64,000 bases of DNA from Pedobacter changchengzhani (GCF_004354365.1 NZ_SJCY01000012.1:1-64000), one strand, 5' to 3'; shown: positions 19,071 to 28,283, counted from the first letter of the stretch. The notes: generated by a model not told the origin, from the letters alone. Made by a program: numbers and translations.

Positions 19071-19478
19071 ATGAAAAAGGAAAATATAGAAAAAGGAGCC
19101 AAATTTTTACTGGCTGCAGGTTTAGTTTTGGCTGGGATAGGTCACTTAACTTTTCTGCGAAAAGAGTTTCAGGCGCAGGTTCCAAATTGGGTTCCTTTAA
19201 CTAAAGATGACACGGTTTTATTATCGGGATTAGTAGAAATTGCAATGGGTACTGCTTTACTTTTAGCACCCAAGAAGTATGAAAAGCCAGTCGGACTTAT
19301 TGCAGCGGGTTTATTTATTGCAGTTTTCCCGGGTAATATTGCACAGTATCAAAATAAAATTAGTGCTTTTGGGTTAAATACAGATTCTAGAAGATTTGCA
19401 AGATTGCTGTTTCAACCTGTGTTAGTGTTTTGGGCACTAAAAAGTTCAGGGAATTTGAACCGAAGGATCGTGAAATAG
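19071..19478 (+). CDS. DoxX-like small membrane protein
   Basis: A 135-residue integral membrane protein with about four hydrophobic helices (residues 8-25, 48-65, 72-90, 108-123). The glycine-rich first helix followed by GHLTFLRKEF, the WVPL segment, and LSGLVEIAMGTALLL in the second helix resemble DoxX/DoxD-like membrane proteins. Their biochemical role is not settled; some act in redox or quinone-linked processes. It is transcribed away from the dcw operon. A REP-type palindrome starts right at its stop codon (19477). Confidence 0.65.
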   Translation: MKKENIEKGAKFLLAAGLVLAGIGHLTFLRKEFQAQVPNWVPLTKDDTVLLSGLVEIAMGTALLLAPKKYEKPVGLIAAGLFIAVFPGNIAQYQNKISAFGLNTDSRRFARLLFQPVLVFWALKSSGNLNRRIVK

Positions 19479-19668
19479 TCATCGGTTTAATACTGTAAAA
19501 TGTGCTAGGATTCATCCGATGACTTAATAGAAATGAAACATACTAAGTTGCTTCGTTCAAAGTCATCGGATATATACTATCAAGCCTGTTAGGGCTCATA
19601 CGATGACCATTAGTCGTGAATTAATCATCGGAAGAAACAAGCAAAAAGTCTATATTCATCCGATGACT
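19477..19668. repeat. Cluster of REP-like palindromes (GTCATCGGATGAAT family)
   Basis: Six copies or partial copies of the motif GTCATCGG / ATTCATCCGATGAC alternate in orientation: 19479-19485, 19511-19523, 19562-19569, 19596-19606, 19624-19632 and 19654-19667. Pairs also share an inner CTAGGATTCATCC or CTGTTAGGGCTCATAC segment. The same unit is found at 21675-21720 and 50682-50730. The arrangement is that of REP/BIME elements, and the broken REP-associated transposase at 21352-21612 lies nearby. Confidence 0.85.
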
Positions 19669-20046
19669 TATCTGCCAAAAGTTATAGGTGCCATCTCCAT
19701 CAAAGTCTGCAACGGTTGCTGCCTCAGCTAAAAAACTAGTATTAGTTGCCGAAATTATCTGGATCTTGTAATTTGCGTTGCCAACCTTTCCGTCGGTTGT
19801 CAAGGTTTCTTGAATAAAACCAACCTCGTTAAAGTTATTGCTGTATTTAGAATGTTCGAAAAAGTACGACTGCTCCAACTTAGCCAGATGCTCCAATTGT
19901 AGTTTGGTCTCTGTAGTTTTTGCCTTGGTAATTAAGGGCATTAAATTGGGCAATGCCAAAAGCACCAATATCCCTATAATTACCAGCACCACCAATATCT
20001 CGGTAAGGGTGTAGGCATTTATTTTTTTATATAACTTTAACTTCAT
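19621..20046 (-). CDS. Type IV pilin-like / pseudopilin protein
   Basis: A 141-residue protein with a class III (prepilin) signal: a short basic leader KLKLYKKINA, then YTLTEILVVLVIIGILVLLA, with Glu at position +5 of the mature chain and a long hydrophobic helix. A prepilin peptidase would process it and it would assemble in a pilus or type II secretion-like fibre. DFDGDGTYNFW near residues 113-123 looks like the calcium-binding loop of major pseudopilins. The last 15 residues or so (SHRMNIDFLLVSSDD) are encoded by a REP palindrome, so the original C-terminus may be lost or replaced. A convincing promoter lies at 20093-20122. No other pilus genes are in the window. Confidence 0.75.
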   Translation of the reverse strand: MKLKLYKKINAYTLTEILVVLVIIGILVLLALPNLMPLITKAKTTETKLQLEHLAKLEQSYFFEHSKYSNNFNEVGFIQETLTTDGKVGNANYKIQIISATNTSFLAEAATVADFDGDGTYNFWQISHRMNIDFLLVSSDD

Positions 20047-20092
20047 AACATTGATTGCGCAAGAACTGGCAACCTTTGCCTAACATTAGCTT

Positions 20093-20122
20093 CAAATATA
20101 AGAAGCTTACAGGCAAATACAA
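20093..20122 (-). promoter_or_regulatory. Bacteroidota-type promoter for the pilin-like gene
   Basis: On the minus strand TTG (20122-20120), a 19-bp spacer and a perfect TAnnTTTG box (TATATTTG, 20100-20093) precede the gene, giving a leader of roughly 40 nt. Confidence 0.55.
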
Positions 20123-20340
20123 CACAAATAATTATAATATATTTTTCGATTATAAATTTGATGAGTTGTTTTGCCCTTCATCAAAATTGAACTGAATAAA
20201 ATAAAAAATTTTCAATACCTTCTTTATTTTGCCTAACATTTAAAGGCCCTGCCAAAGACCCCAAATCAGTTCCGTTTCAATTATAGATACTTTTGATAAA
20301 TATGCCAAGATCATTAATACCTAAACTCATTAAATATATA

Positions 20341-20364
20341 AAAGCCCAACATCTCTGCAGGGCT
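20341..20364 (-). terminator. Possible terminator downstream of the 190-aa gene
   Basis: A short stem AGAGCCC/GGGCTTT (about 7 bp, 10-12-nt loop) is followed on the minus strand by TTTATATATTT. It is weak, and the rest of the gap 20123-20406 shows nothing else recognisable. Confidence 0.35.
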
Positions 20365-20406
20365 CTTATTATAATTTTCTTTTGAGCACAAGCGGGACGC
20401 TGTGCG

Positions 20407-20544
20407 CTAGAATAACGAATTACATGCTTGCGCTAGTTGGGGTCCAACACCAATTATATTACTTGTGACTTTCCCCTGCTTATTTAAGCCTTGGCTAAAA
20501 GACGCCGAAAAAGACCCTGCCCCTGCTCCATATGAGTCACATGA
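20407..20544 (-). pseudogene. Possible 45-codon fragment of a secreted protein C-terminus
   Basis: An open stretch without a start codon encodes SYGAGAGSFSASFSQGLNKQ followed by GKVTSNIIGVGPQLAQACNSLF and a stop. Its small-residue-rich pattern resembles the C-terminal tails of Rhs-type or other large secreted proteins, but I cannot identify it. It overlaps the end of the 190-aa gene by 8 bp in another frame. It may be a leftover toxin tip in a decayed toxin/immunity locus. This is a guess from context. Confidence 0.2.
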
Positions 20545-21109
20545 TTAATGAAGTGCCTCTATATTCCTTTAAAATAAAGTTATTTGAATAGGTATTTACA
20601 ACTTTTCTTAAAAGATCTTTATCTGTACTTAAGAAGTCAATATTCAAATGCGCCGATATTTTTATTACAAATTGCACTTCACCATGTGAAATGTCTAAAT
20701 TATTATACAATAGTTCTTTTTTATCAAATACAGCGTAGGGGTATGAAATTAAATCCCTGGCAACTTCTAACATTTCATCTTTAGTAAGAATTATACCGCC
20801 TTTGAATGTATTTGGAATGCTTTTATTTTTAAATAGCGTTCGTAAAGTTGTTAAATTATTCTCATTATTAGGAAACCAATCTTCATCTATAAAATCGTGA
20901 TTTATAATCCAAGGTAAACCATTATCAAGACCAGAGATAATACTCCTAAACCACTCTTCATAATTTTGTAAATACACGCCTAAACCAATATCTTTTCCTT
21001 CAAAAACGCCAGGTAATTGAAATGAAACCCCATACCATTTTTTACGTGATATATATTGTTTTCTATCGTAAGGAAGTAGTTCTTCTATTTTCTTTATAAA
21101 TTTTATCAT
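20537..21109 (-). CDS. Hypothetical protein, possible immunity protein
   Basis: A 190-residue soluble protein without a signal peptide or membrane helix, rich in aromatic and acidic residues (YEEWFRSIISGLDNGLPW, FIDEDWFPNNENN). I do not recognise a family. Small acidic cytosolic proteins of this type, placed directly after remnants of a large secreted protein, are often immunity proteins of polymorphic toxins. The neighbours here (21118-21377 and 20407-20544) look like such remnants. Base composition is AT-rich like the rest. The function is inferred from context only. Confidence 0.55.
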   Translation of the reverse strand: MIKFIKKIEELLPYDRKQYISRKKWYGVSFQLPGVFEGKDIGLGVYLQNYEEWFRSIISGLDNGLPWIINHDFIDEDWFPNNENNLTTLRTLFKNKSIPNTFKGGIILTKDEMLEVARDLISYPYAVFDKKELLYNNLDISHGEVQFVIKISAHLNIDFLSTDKDLLRKVVNTYSNNFILKEYRGTSLIM

Positions 21110-21117
21110 TCGATTAT

Positions 21118-21377
21118 TTAATTGATTATGGTAACAATCCGTCTCCCCCCCTGATTGTCATTTGTTCCATAATTATCGCCAATACTTTTCTTATAAGCTT
21201 CATTTTGTCTTGATGAATTATATTCCGCTATTTTTGCTTGCCTTTGCGCTAATTTTTGATAATTGCTTTCGCCACTACCAGTTCCTCCGAAAATGAATTG
21301 AAGGCATTCCAAAAATTATTTTCCCGTTGTTCTCTTCTCGCTGCTACACCATTTATAAAAGAGCTAATTGATAAAAG
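21118..21377 (-). pseudogene. Frameshifted C-terminal remnant, possibly of a polymorphic toxin
   Basis: Two minus-strand frames read together as one protein end. The upstream frame (from 21377) gives SSFINGVAARREQRENNFWN and the downstream frame gives IFGGTGSGESNYQKLAQRQA up to a stop at 21118; they join naturally near 21285-21300 if one base is lost. The 64-codon downstream part alone would need a TTG start preceded by a stop codon two codons earlier, which argues against a real separate gene. The upstream end stops where the transposase remnant on the other strand begins. It resembles tails of Rhs/polymorphic-toxin proteins in composition only. Confidence 0.4.
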
Positions 21378-21612
21378 CTATAATACAACAATTAATTATG
21401 TTTCAATTTGCGCACATTACATTCATCAAAACCCGCTTAAAGCAAAATTAGTAAGCAACTTAGAAAGTTGGAAATTTTCTTCTTATTTAGATTATGCTGG
21501 GCTGAGAAATGGTTCGTTGTGTAATCAAAAATTATTTTTTGACCTTACACGAATGAACAAGGACGAATTTGTGCAAGAAAGCAAAGCGATTATTCAAAAA
21601 AATGTTTTTTAA
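21352..21612 (+). pseudogene. Truncated REP-associated tyrosine transposase (RAYT)
   Basis: The C-terminal third of a RAYT/Y1-type (TnpA-REP) transposase. The segment HYIHQNPLKAKLVSNLESWK, then FSSYLDYAGLRNGSLCNQKL, matches the family's conserved C-terminal helices. The catalytic HUH motif and the tyrosine, which lie in the N-terminal two thirds of the full protein, are missing. The frame continues upstream to 21256, but that part is antisense to another remnant and not RAYT-like. REP palindromes lie 60 bp downstream and another cluster 1.7 kb upstream, as expected for REP/RAYT systems. It cannot be active as it stands. Confidence 0.8.
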
Positions 21613-21674
21613 AGTATGCTAGGATTTATTCGATTGCTGGTAGCCGAGAACTAATCAATAGATTAATCATTGAA

Positions 21675-21720
21675 GTCATCGGATGAATCTTGCAAAGCCT
21701 GCTAGGATTCATCCGATGAC
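21675..21720. repeat. Inverted pair of REP elements (BIME-like)
   Basis: GTCATCGGATGAATC (21675-21689) and its exact inverted copy GATTCATCCGATGAC (21706-21720) are separated by 16 bp that read TTGCAAAGCCTGCTAG. They lie just past the end of the truncated transposase and 18 bp from the end of pgk, where they could also stop transcription or protect the mRNA end. Confidence 0.85.
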
Positions 21721-21737
21721 GGCTCTCAAGGATTCAT

Positions 21738-22931
21738 TTAATCGTTAATTGCCTTAACACCTGGCAATTCTTTACCTTCCATATACTCCAATAAAGCACC
21801 GCCGCCTGTTGATACGTAACTTACTTCGTCTTCGTAACCGAATTTAGCAATTGCCGCAGCTGAATCGCCACCGCCAATTAACGAAAATGCACCATTATCT
21901 AAAGTTGCAACCACAACTGCTTTTGCAATTGCTTTTGTGCCAATTTCAAAACTTTCCATTTCGAAAACTCCCATTGGACCATTCCACAATAACGTTTTAG
22001 AATTTTTAATAACTTCTTGAAAAAGTGCGATTGATTTTGGTCCAATATCCAACCCCATCCAATCGGCAGGAATATGCCCAGAATCTACATCTTTTTTATT
22101 CGCATCATTGGCAAATTTATCAGCGATTACTGTATCGACAGGAAGAATTAATTTCACGCCTTTCGCTTTAGCTTTCGCAATCAATTCTAATGAAAGTGCT
22201 TGTTTATCAGCCTCTAACAATGAAGTGCCAATTTCTCCGCCTTGCGCCTTAGCAAAAGTGTAAGCCATACCACCACCAATAATGATGTTATCTACTTTAT
22301 CCAACAATTTTTCTATCAATAAAATTTTATCAGATACTTTAGCGCCACCCATAATCGCAGTAAAAGGTCTTTCTGCATGGTTTAGAATTTTTTCGGCATT
22401 TGCAATTTCTCCAGCCATTAAATAGCCAAAGTATTTATTATTGGGAAAAAATTGTGCAATAACTGATGTAGATGCATGAGCACGATGTGCCGTACCAAAC
22501 GCATCATTTACGTAAACATCGCCAAGTTTTGATAACTTTTCGGCAAAAGCCACATCACCCTTTTCTTCTTCTTTATAAAAACGAAGATTTTCTAATAACA
22601 AAACTTCGCCTGGTGCTAAATTAGATGCTTGATTTACCGCGCTATCACCAATACAATCATCAGCGAATTTAACATCGAGGTTAAGCATTTTTGATAAATC
22701 TCCAAGTATGTGCTTTAAAGAATATTTATCAGTAGGGCCATCTTTTGGGCGACCTAAATGCGACATTAAAATTACCGAACCACCATCTTTTAATATTTTT
22801 TTTATGGTTGGTAATGCAGCACGCATTCTCTTATCATCCGTAATTTTAAAATCAGCATCTAAAGGCACGTTAAAATCTACTCTTATTAATGCCTTTTTAT
22901 CCTTAAAGTTTAACTGGTCAATCGTTTTCAT
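21738..22931 (-). CDS. pgk: Phosphoglycerate kinase
   Basis: The glycolytic enzyme that makes ATP from 1,3-bisphosphoglycerate. The 397-residue protein has the N-terminal RVDFNVPLD signature, [15 protein letters not shown], the substrate region [12 protein letters not shown], and the C-terminal nucleotide-binding WNGPMGVFE and GGGDSAAA motifs. Length is typical. Only 9 bp separate it from the acetyltransferase gene upstream, so the two are probably co-transcribed. No clear promoter was seen in that short gap. Confidence 0.98.
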   Translation of the reverse strand: MKTIDQLNFKDKKALIRVDFNVPLDADFKITDDKRMRAALPTIKKILKDGGSVILMSHLGRPKDGPTDKYSLKHILGDLSKMLNLDVKFADDCIGDSAVNQASNLAPGEVLLLENLRFYKEEEKGDVAFAEKLSKLGDVYVNDAFGTAHRAHASTSVIAQFFPNNKYFGYLMAGEIANAEKILNHAERPFTAIMGGAKVSDKILLIEKLLDKVDNIIIGGGMAYTFAKAQGGEIGTSLLEADKQALSLELIAKAKAKGVKLILPVDTVIADKFANDANKKDVDSGHIPADWMGLDIGPKSIALFQEVIKNSKTLLWNGPMGVFEMESFEIGTKAIAKAVVVATLDNGAFSLIGGGDSAAAIAKFGYEDEVSYVSTGGGALLEYMEGKELPGVKAIND

Positions 22932-22940
22932 GTTATATTG

Positions 22941-23372
22941 TTATTTTAAGTTTAATTTCATTTTAAAATGTGAACCGATATCTGGAATTTGAAATTCTTC
23001 AGAATCAATTAAAAATCCCAATTTTTGGTAAAATGGAACAGCCGAAGCCCTAGCATTGCACCACAAATAATCGATATTTTTTTGCTTTGCGTGATCTATG
23101 GAGAAATTGACGAGCGCTTTTCCATATCCTTTGCCACTAAAATCAGGGTGGGTAGCCATTCCTCTCAACTGCCAAACTTTATCTTCTGTGGGAAGATTTG
23201 AAGTGGGCATAAAACTAGCAATGCATTTAATTTGTCCGTTTACGATATAGCCTAAATGAAAGGTATTAAAGTCTGTATCGCCATTAAAAACACATTGATT
23301 GAACGCTTTCCCGTTGCGTAAAACCAAACTTCTAAGAGGCAAAACTTCTGTTGGGTGGATGAATTTGATCAT
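22941..23372 (-). CDS. GNAT family N-acetyltransferase
   Basis: A 143-residue GNAT protein. The acetyl-CoA loop is in LRGMATHPDFSGKGYGKALV (motif A, R/Q-x-x-G-x-G/A type), and the C-terminal NARASAVPFYQKLGF is motif B. The substrate is unknown. It is the first gene of a likely two-gene unit with pgk. Confidence 0.88.
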   Translation of the reverse strand: MIKFIHPTEVLPLRSLVLRNGKAFNQCVFNGDTDFNTFHLGYIVNGQIKCIASFMPTSNLPTEDKVWQLRGMATHPDFSGKGYGKALVNFSIDHAKQKNIDYLWCNARASAVPFYQKLGFLIDSEEFQIPDIGSHFKMKLNLK

Positions 23373-23399
23373 GAATTATAATTGAGATATAAATTTAGT

Positions 23400-23873
23400 T
23401 TACAACGAAAATCTAATCCACTTATCACCCTCACCACCAAAAATAAAATATCCCGGATGGATCATTTCCGCTATGTCTTCAACCATATTAATTACACGCT
23501 GTGCATTTCGCTCTAGCCCGTCACTATCGCTCAGTAAAATTATTCTGTTGTTTTTAACTGCCTGCCAATCGGGATTTAACAACGTCGGAACTTCCCTCAT
23601 CAAATCAATTAAAGTTTTACCTTCTTGATGGTAAACAATATAAACGGCGTTTAAAATATCTGGTTCGTTCATTCCGCCAGCAAGCAAAATCTCTTCGGAT
23701 AAATGGTAATTCGTAGTATTATCGAGGTTTAAACACGCTACTGGAATTTTATCCATGAATTTAATTTTATGCTCAACAATATCCAAACGCTCTTGAAGTA
23801 GTTCTCTATCGTCGTTATTAAGTTCGGCAAATAGTTCATTTAAAAAAGACATGTGCAATAAATTATTTTGCAC
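23400..23873 (-). CDS. Hypothetical protein with TroA/BtuF-like fold features
   Basis: A 157-residue protein without a signal peptide. Residues 42-157 (VACLNLDNTTNYHLSEEILL, later PDWQAVKNNRIILL) resemble the C-terminal lobe of metal- or cobalamin-binding TroA-like proteins: PDWQAVKxNRI is a recurring motif there. It lacks the N-terminal lobe and export signal, so it is probably not a transport protein and may act inside the cell. An in-frame ATG at residue 8 (23852) is an alternative start. Confidence 0.55.
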   Translation of the reverse strand: MQNNLLHMSFLNELFAELNNDDRELLQERLDIVEHKIKFMDKIPVACLNLDNTTNYHLSEEILLAGGMNEPDILNAVYIVYHQEGKTLIDLMREVPTLLNPDWQAVKNNRIILLSDSDGLERNAQRVINMVEDIAEMIHPGYFIFGGEGDKWIRFSL

Positions 23874-24044
23874 AAAATTAACATTCCTTTGCGCATACGT
23901 GGTTAATTTGAGTAGATAATTACAAATAATTAATTTACCGTGTTTAATTGCGCCATACCCACGCTATAAATGAAATTAAAAATTCCTTTAACTGTTTTAA
24001 ATCGCGCTTTGGTCAAATTATACAATTTTAAATGTTCAGAAAAC

Positions 24045-24081
24045 AAAAAAGCTTGTTCATCCATAAGACAAACAAGCTTTT
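24045..24081 (-). terminator. Terminator of the outer-membrane receptor gene
   Basis: An 11-bp perfect stem (AAAAGCTTGTT at 24047-24057 and AACAAGCTTTT at 24071-24081) lies 20 bp past the stop codon; on the minus strand it ends in a T-run. It may work in both directions. Confidence 0.8.
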
Positions 24082-24100
24082 AAAAAGAAAATAGTATTAC

Positions 24101-26533
24101 CTAGTTGCCCATTCCGCCCATATTATTGCCGGGTTGTTGATCGCCTTGTTTACTGTCGTCATTTTTAATTTTACTTTTGTCGGTAAATTTAAGCTTACCA
24201 AAACTGTAGCTAAAATTAATACCGAATGAACGCAATGGGTAATAAATATTGGTACTTTGGAAAATAGTACTCACTGCACTTGTGGAATTATTTACTGTTT
24301 TTATATGTAAATCTTTAGTAAAAGGGTTTAAGGTATTTATGCCAATACTGCCTTTTTTCTTAAAAAGATCCTTTTTAAATGATGCACCATAGAAATAGAA
24401 AGGATCGGTTTTACCTTGAAATGTTCTTCTTGCAGAAGTTGCTACCCCAAATAATTCGAAGTTGTAACCTTTACCAAACCCATAGGCCGACCGGCCGAAA
24501 ATACTATAATTTAGAAAAGTTCCTGTACTTAAGTTGCTTATGGTATTGGTAACCTCGTAAGTATTTGCAGAAAAATTACCCATTAAAGTCCATTTAGGTT
24601 TTGGGTTGTAAGATGCAAACAAGTTTAAACCATAAGTTTGCGCGCGCCCAACATTTATATATGACGATAAAACCTTCGTTGTATCATTCTCCACAAGTGT
24701 ACTTATGGCACTTTCTATAACGCCACCGGTAGAACGATAAAACAGCGATGCATTAATCACTGATCCTTTTATAAACGTACTGTATCCTAATTCTAAATTG
24801 TGAGAAAGTTCTGGATTTAATTGAGGGTTACCCTGCATCACATTAAATTGATTACTTTCATTTCTAAAGGGATTTAAAAAGTTTTCGCTAGGCCTTTGCA
24901 CCCTTCTATTGTAACTAAATTTAATCGTACCACCTTTTGCAAGGGATTCTGAAACAATTAAACTAGGAAATAAGTTGAAGTAGTTATTTTTTTCTATACC
25001 ACTTGTTTGTGTATTAAAATCTATTGAAGTGTATTCTGCCCTAACCCCGCCTTTAAATTTTATCTTCTTTGTTAAATCGAAAGCAATAACACCGTAACCG
25101 GCTGCAACATCTTGGTTGTAATCAAAATCGCCTTGCAAATTACCATACTGGCTTTTCACATTTCTAAAAATCCCTTTGGCACCAACTTCTAAAATTGTGG
25201 TTTTAGAGAAAGGATAGGTATAATCGGTTTGCCCAGTATATTCATTATTTTTAGCGGTATTTTCACTGCCTAAAAATTTTCCGTTTGGAAATTGAGGCGA
25301 AGTTGAAATATTGCTAAAAACAGTTGGCGTTCTGCCCGTAGATAACTGGCCGGATATTGTAAATTCTTCACCCTCTTTTTTGGTTGTTTTTTTATAATCC
25401 ACATTCCAATCCAAATTGTTACGGGTCATATCCATAAACGTAATGGTTGTTGCTGGTATGTTATTTCTAACATAATCAGATGCGCCTGGCCCACCATTTG
25501 AAAATCGACTAGCCTTTACATTAGAGCTAATATTGTTGTAAGCATTAAAATCGTAATCTACACCAAAACTACCGTTGTACCCACTTCTGCCCCACTTAGA
25601 ATAGCCACTTTGGGTAATATTATCTGTAGTTCCGTTTAAGTAGGTTGTATTGGTTACAAATTCGGTTTTAGAATTTTGAGCGTAAGCAACATTTGCACCT
25701 AAACTTGTATTTACACTTAACCGACCAGTTTTGGCAGTTAAATTAAAAGCACCATTATTTTGTCTGGTACCCGCGCTCGCATTTACACTACCGCTAACAC
25801 CTTGGGCATTAGATTTTTTTGTAATGATGTTGATGATACCGCCAGAACCTTCCGCATCGTATTTTGCCGATGGACTGGTAATCACTTCAACAGATTTAAT
25901 TTGCTCTGCCGGAATCATTTTTAGTGCATCTGAAACACTCGCAGCCATTGTTCCCGATGGTTTACCATTAATTAAAACACGAACCGCAGCACCACGAAGC
26001 TGTACATCGCCACTAGCATCTACTGAAAGCATTGGTACTTTTCTCATTACATCTGTTGCGTCTCCGCCAGCATTTGTACCATCCGCTTCGGCATTGTAAA
26101 CCATTCTATCTACCTTATTTTCAATCAAAGCTTTTGTCCCGGTAACCTGTACATCTTCCAGTTTTTTTGCAGTTGAGAAAATGTAAACGTTTCCCAAAGA
26201 AATATCAGGCTTCTCTGGCGTTGTAGTTATCATAACTGTTTTCGTTTGATAACCTAAAAAACCAATCAGCATTTTATAGGTATCCGGCGCAACGTTTTGT
26301 ATCGAAAGCTTTCCCTTGCTATCTGTTACCGCGCCATTAACCGATTTGTTGGTTTTTGTAGATATTAGAGAGATAGTTGCATAATCGATCGGGCCTTTGG
26401 TAATCGAATCCAAAACAGTCGCTGTAATTCTACCCAAAACTGAGGCTTTTTTTGCACCCATACCCGTAGAAAACTGGGCTTTAGCACTCATAAATACGAA
26501 AAGTATAGATAATGAGAGTAAGATTTTTTTCAT
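24101..26533 (-). CDS. TonB-dependent-receptor-like outer membrane beta-barrel protein
   Basis: An 810-residue outer-membrane protein: signal peptide (residues 1-19, ending SAKAQ), a carboxypeptidase-regulatory-like beta domain (about 35-110, GPIDYATISLISTKTNKSVN), a plug-like domain (about 125-235, with LINGKPSG and GSGGIINIITKK), then a barrel of the OMP_b-brl_3 type to the end. The tail is Gln/Gly/Asn-rich. It probably imports a small ligand or exports nothing and senses; the ligand cannot be told from sequence. No SusD partner follows, so it is not a classic SusCD pair. It is a single-gene unit with its own terminator. Confidence 0.85.
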   Translation of the reverse strand: MKKILLSLSILFVFMSAKAQFSTGMGAKKASVLGRITATVLDSITKGPIDYATISLISTKTNKSVNGAVTDSKGKLSIQNVAPDTYKMLIGFLGYQTKTVMITTTPEKPDISLGNVYIFSTAKKLEDVQVTGTKALIENKVDRMVYNAEADGTNAGGDATDVMRKVPMLSVDASGDVQLRGAAVRVLINGKPSGTMAASVSDALKMIPAEQIKSVEVITSPSAKYDAEGSGGIINIITKKSNAQGVSGSVNASAGTRQNNGAFNLTAKTGRLSVNTSLGANVAYAQNSKTEFVTNTTYLNGTTDNITQSGYSKWGRSGYNGSFGVDYDFNAYNNISSNVKASRFSNGGPGASDYVRNNIPATTITFMDMTRNNLDWNVDYKKTTKKEGEEFTISGQLSTGRTPTVFSNISTSPQFPNGKFLGSENTAKNNEYTGQTDYTYPFSKTTILEVGAKGIFRNVKSQYGNLQGDFDYNQDVAAGYGVIAFDLTKKIKFKGGVRAEYTSIDFNTQTSGIEKNNYFNLFPSLIVSESLAKGGTIKFSYNRRVQRPSENFLNPFRNESNQFNVMQGNPQLNPELSHNLELGYSTFIKGSVINASLFYRSTGGVIESAISTLVENDTTKVLSSYINVGRAQTYGLNLFASYNPKPKWTLMGNFSANTYEVTNTISNLSTGTFLNYSIFGRSAYGFGKGYNFELFGVATSARRTFQGKTDPFYFYGASFKKDLFKKKGSIGINTLNPFTKDLHIKTVNNSTSAVSTIFQSTNIYYPLRSFGINFSYSFGKLKFTDKSKIKNDDSKQGDQQPGNNMGGMGN

Positions 26534-26921
26534 GTATTTTTTATTTATTGTTAGTTAGCAAAACACACCTATTGTTACAGCATTTATAATAATTTTTGCT
26601 TAAATAATATTGGTGCGCAAATGTCTAATATTTTATTCGTAAATTTTATATTATCAATATAATTATTACCAAAATAATATAAGTAACACCATAAAATAGT
26701 GGGTGTTATACACACTTAGCGCCAAATAACAAAATTAAAAAGTATTTGTTCACGCCGGCGGAAAAGAAATTGAGAAAATTTGGAGTTAGATAAAAGCCAA
26801 ATACGTGCTAATTTTGAAATAATTAACACGTATGCTTAAGATATAGCCAGCAAAAAACCAGTTTAACACCTAATCCGAACAAACTCGAATGAGTACTAAA
26901 CTTTAATAATATTGTGGGCGA
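26534..26921. other. Intergenic region, one short dyad
   Basis: No gene seen in 388 bp. The only structure is a 7-bp dyad TAACACC/GGTGTTA (26684-26690 and 26702-26708), which could be an operator but has no further support. Confidence 0.4.
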
Positions 26922-27650
26922 TTAAACTTTCCTTATTTTAATGATGCGTACCCAATGCAATATTTTCATCACAGGATAAGTTGGATCAAACTCCCACCAT
27001 TTCGATGCAAAATTTGGACTATTTGGTTTTTTATGATGATTATTTTGAAACAACTCACCCATTAATAAAAAATCCCACGGCAATGAGTTTTTGCTATGGT
27101 CGGCATTATCATGATTTGAATAACCGTATTTATGACCACACCAATTTACAATTGCGCCATGTAACGGACCCATTAAAAAATGTATTGGCAGCAATAAAAA
27201 TAACCACCAATGGTTGGCGAAAATTACGTAAAAACCAATATAAAATAAACCACAACTAATCCTCCATAACCACGAATTACCAATTTTATCAACTAAAGGC
27301 CATTCTGGATAATTACCTTGAAAAGCAGCCTCTGGCTGTATTTTAAAGTGCAAATAATCCATATACATATTTTTGGTGGCGATCATCATTCCAAACACAT
27401 CCTTAAAAAAATGTGGCGAATGCGGATCTTTCTCCGTATCGCTATAAGCATGGTGCATACGGTGCAAAATTGCATACGCACGAGGGTTTAAAAATGATGA
27501 ACCCTGAGAGAACAGCAAGATTAGATAAAAGAATTTTTCCCAAAAAGGCTCCATTTTAAACATCTTATGAGATGAATAACGGTGCAGAAAAAAAGTTTGG
27601 CTAAATAACGATAAAAACCAATGGCAAAGGAAGAAGATAAGTATGATCAT
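26922..27650 (-). CDS. Acyl-CoA/fatty acid desaturase family membrane protein
   Basis: A 242-residue di-iron membrane desaturase. The three histidine boxes are HRYSSH (residues 23-28), HRMHH (63-67) and NNHH (203-206), in the order and spacing of stearoyl-CoA-type delta-9 desaturases, with four hydrophobic helices around them. It would add a double bond to acyl chains and so adjust membrane fluidity. At 242 aa it is shorter than most (about 260-380 aa) because the N-terminus begins directly at the first helix. No upstream extension is visible. Confidence 0.88.
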   Translation of the reverse strand: MIILIFFLCHWFLSLFSQTFFLHRYSSHKMFKMEPFWEKFFYLILLFSQGSSFLNPRAYAILHRMHHAYSDTEKDPHSPHFFKDVFGMMIATKNMYMDYLHFKIQPEAAFQGNYPEWPLVDKIGNSWLWRISCGLFYIGFYVIFANHWWLFLLLPIHFLMGPLHGAIVNWCGHKYGYSNHDNADHSKNSLPWDFLLMGELFQNNHHKKPNSPNFASKWWEFDPTYPVMKILHWVRIIKIRKV

Positions 27651-27785
27651 GAATGATTGTAAGCTGTAAGAAACGAAAATTAGTATCGTTCAGTTTTTTT
27701 GAGCGCTAATTATTGTAATGAAATATTTGCTTTAAAGGGCATCATAAATCCTGCATAGTTTTAATACGCAGGATTTAAAATATTC

Positions 27786-28283
27786 TTATCTACCAAAATC
27801 GTCTTGTACCCTAACAATATCGCTTTCGTCAGAAGGGTTTGAAGCATCGGTATGTTGCCAAATTTCGGCCACAACGCCCCAATCATCTAAACCAACTAAA
27901 CGATGACGTTCGCCTTGGTGCAATTTGACTTGTTGCTTTGGTGTGTATTTCTTTAATTCACCTTCCACATCTGTTTCACTTGTTATAATGCCAACAGTTC
28001 CTGTTACCACTTGCCAAATTTCGGCGCGACGGTGATGGTATTGCCACGATAAACGCTTATTTGGTGCAACAACTAAAATTTTCGGACTAAGTTTACCACC
28101 AATTTTTAGGCTTTCTACATCTAATCCATCAAAATAAGTATTGGCAAACTGTTGTGCTTGTTCCTCATCAATTACGAAGAAACCGCCCCAAGGTCTGGCT
28201 TCATCTGTATTTACGACATTAAAACCCTCACTTTTTAAGCGTTGCGCAACACTTTCAAATATTTTACTTTTATCATTTTGCAT
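27786..28283 (-). CDS. Cupin protein, mannose-6-phosphate isomerase type II-like
   Basis: A 165-residue single-domain cupin. The Zn/metal-binding cupin motif 1 is in LSWQYHHRRAEIWQVVTGTVG, and motif 2 in KLHQGERHRLVGLDDWGVVAEIWQ. RPWGGFFVIDEEQ at the start matches the cupin half of type II phosphomannose isomerases (ManC C-terminal domain), so a sugar-phosphate isomerase role is likely. The GDP-mannose pyrophosphorylase half is absent. It is not next to other sugar nucleotide genes. Confidence 0.8.
   Translation of the reverse strand: MQNDKSKIFESVAQRLKSEGFNVVNTDEARPWGGFFVIDEEQAQQFANTYFDGLDVESLKIGGKLSPKILVVAPNKRLSWQYHHRRAEIWQVVTGTVGIITSETDVEGELKKYTPKQQVKLHQGERHRLVGLDDWGVVAEIWQHTDASNPSDESDIVRVQDDFGR

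Noticed and set aside
21256..21351. N-terminal part of the RAYT frame
   Set aside because: Open by chance; antisense to another remnant and without RAYT motifs.
26684..26708. Operator in the 7-bp dyad upstream of the receptor gene
   Set aside because: Short and unsupported by any second site.
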